NCBI RefSeq assembly: GCF_008386565.1
Contig: NZ_VUKA01000001.1
Location: forward strand, 744,001 to 808,000
Direction: 5' to 3'
Source of the DNA: Teichococcus oryzae
Lineage (GTDB): Bacteria > Pseudomonadota > Alphaproteobacteria > Acetobacterales > Acetobacteraceae
DNA: 64,000 bases
The notes under the pieces are model-generated. The model searched no databases and was not told where the DNA came from. It saw nothing but the letters and a program-made list of their open reading frames with translations. Below are positions 63,693 through 64,000 of the stretch, piece by piece. How positions within the stretch are numbered: the stretch's first letter is position 1; every line of letters begins with the position of its first letter. Position numbers and translations under genes: made by a program.

Positions 63693-64000
63693 ACGCGGAA
63701 GGTTTCGCCTCGATCGCGGCGCTGGTGAAGGCGCGGTCCGGCATCGTGCTGACGCCCGACAAGGAATACATGCTGGAAACGCGCCTGACGCCGATCCTGA
63801 AGGCGGAGAAGATCGCCGACCTGGATGGCTTGGCCCTGCGGCTGCGTGACCCGCGCGCGGAAAGCCTGGCCCGCGCCGTGACGGAAGCGCTGACCACCAA
63901 TGAAAGCAGCTTTTTCCGGGACGGGAAGCCATTCGACCATTTGCGGCGGATCGTGCCGAAGATGCTGGCCGCCCGCCCTGCTGGCCACAAGCTGCGGGTC
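63689..64000 (+). CDS. cheR: CheR receptor methyltransferase, N-terminal part (cut by window end)
   Basis: 104 codons are visible: FASIAALVKARSGIVLTPDK, then YMLETRLTPILKAEKI and VTEALTTNESSFFRDGKPFD, ending HKLRV at the start of the SAM-binding domain. The helical N-domain and TTNES-FFRD motif are diagnostic of CheR. It methylates receptor glutamates with SAM. ATG 63689 overlaps the cheB stop. Confidence 0.94.
   Translation, partial: MNAEGFASIAALVKARSGIVLTPDKEYMLETRLTPILKAEKIADLDGLALRLRDPRAESLARAVTEALTTNESSFFRDGKPFDHLRRIVPKMLAARPAGHKLRV

Overview
The window is chromosomal DNA from a high-GC alphaproteobacterium. The most likely source is the Acetobacteraceae (Roseomonas-like). Grounds for this are the very high GC with long antisense shadow ORFs, the alpha-type acetolactate synthase with a GEASxxMN cofactor motif, a ChpT-type histidine phosphotransferase, a leuA leader-peptide attenuator, and gene pairings typical of the group such as hflKC-DUF2065-degP. 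The genus is an inference from gene content; no marker gene such as rRNA is present. Coding density is high. I see no insertion sequence, prophage, CRISPR array or rRNA, and one tRNA.

Layout. 1-4.6 kb: 5' part of mrp on the minus strand, then hflK-hflC-DUF2065-degP (membrane protein quality control). 4.7-10.2 kb: serB, divergent miaA, then ilvB-ilvH-ilvC (branched-chain amino acids). 10.2-15.4 kb: a lone peptide/nickel-type binding protein, a zinc-ribbon metallopeptidase, and leuA behind a leader peptide leuL whose start codon sits where transcription should begin. 15.4-21.5 kb: tRNA-Lys and the minus-strand cell-shape operon mreB-mreC-mreD-mrdA-rodA, then a small glycine-zipper lipoprotein. 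21.6-29.5 kb: small ORF, imelysin-like protein, beta carbonic anhydrase, opgG-opgH (periplasmic glucans), M20 amidohydrolase. 29.6-32.2 kb: a multidomain GH5 cellulase with two CBM2 and two Calx-beta modules, behind an AT-rich promoter/operator. 32.2-39.2 kb: small conserved genes, cytochrome b561, a DUF429-like protein, then a ketopantoate-reductase-like gene and an M20 hydrolase divergent from tctB-tctA. 39.3-46.9 kb: bifunctional mannose-1-phosphate guanylyltransferase, gluQ, esterase, HNH nuclease, dsbB, cysE, GST, prs. 47-54 kb: lgt-methyltransferase-pgeF-micropeptide-lipoprotein on the minus strand, hldD, ubiK, a Tyr/Pro-rich protein and purB. 54.2-57.8 kb: two TerC paralogues, a lipoprotein, a coiled-coil membrane protein and moaA. 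57.9-64 kb: DUF3553, chpT and a tightly overlapped chemotaxis operon cheA(hybrid)-cheW-cheY-cheB-cheR, with cheR cut by the window end.

Most of the window is housekeeping metabolism and envelope biology. I did not find a clear, entirely new multi-gene system. The best candidates for new biology are regulatory or architectural: the apparently leaderless leuL attenuator; a switch-like 5' UTR in front of the first TerC gene; the mirror-symmetric cellulase without an export signal, controlled by nested palindromes; a 23-residue hydrophobic micro-ORF in the lgt/pgeF gene string; and a TctBA transporter lacking its binding protein next to an M20 hydrolase and a KPR-like reductase. Start sites were chosen from Shine-Dalgarno spacing, signal-peptide position and family N-termini, and several differ from the longest possible ORF.
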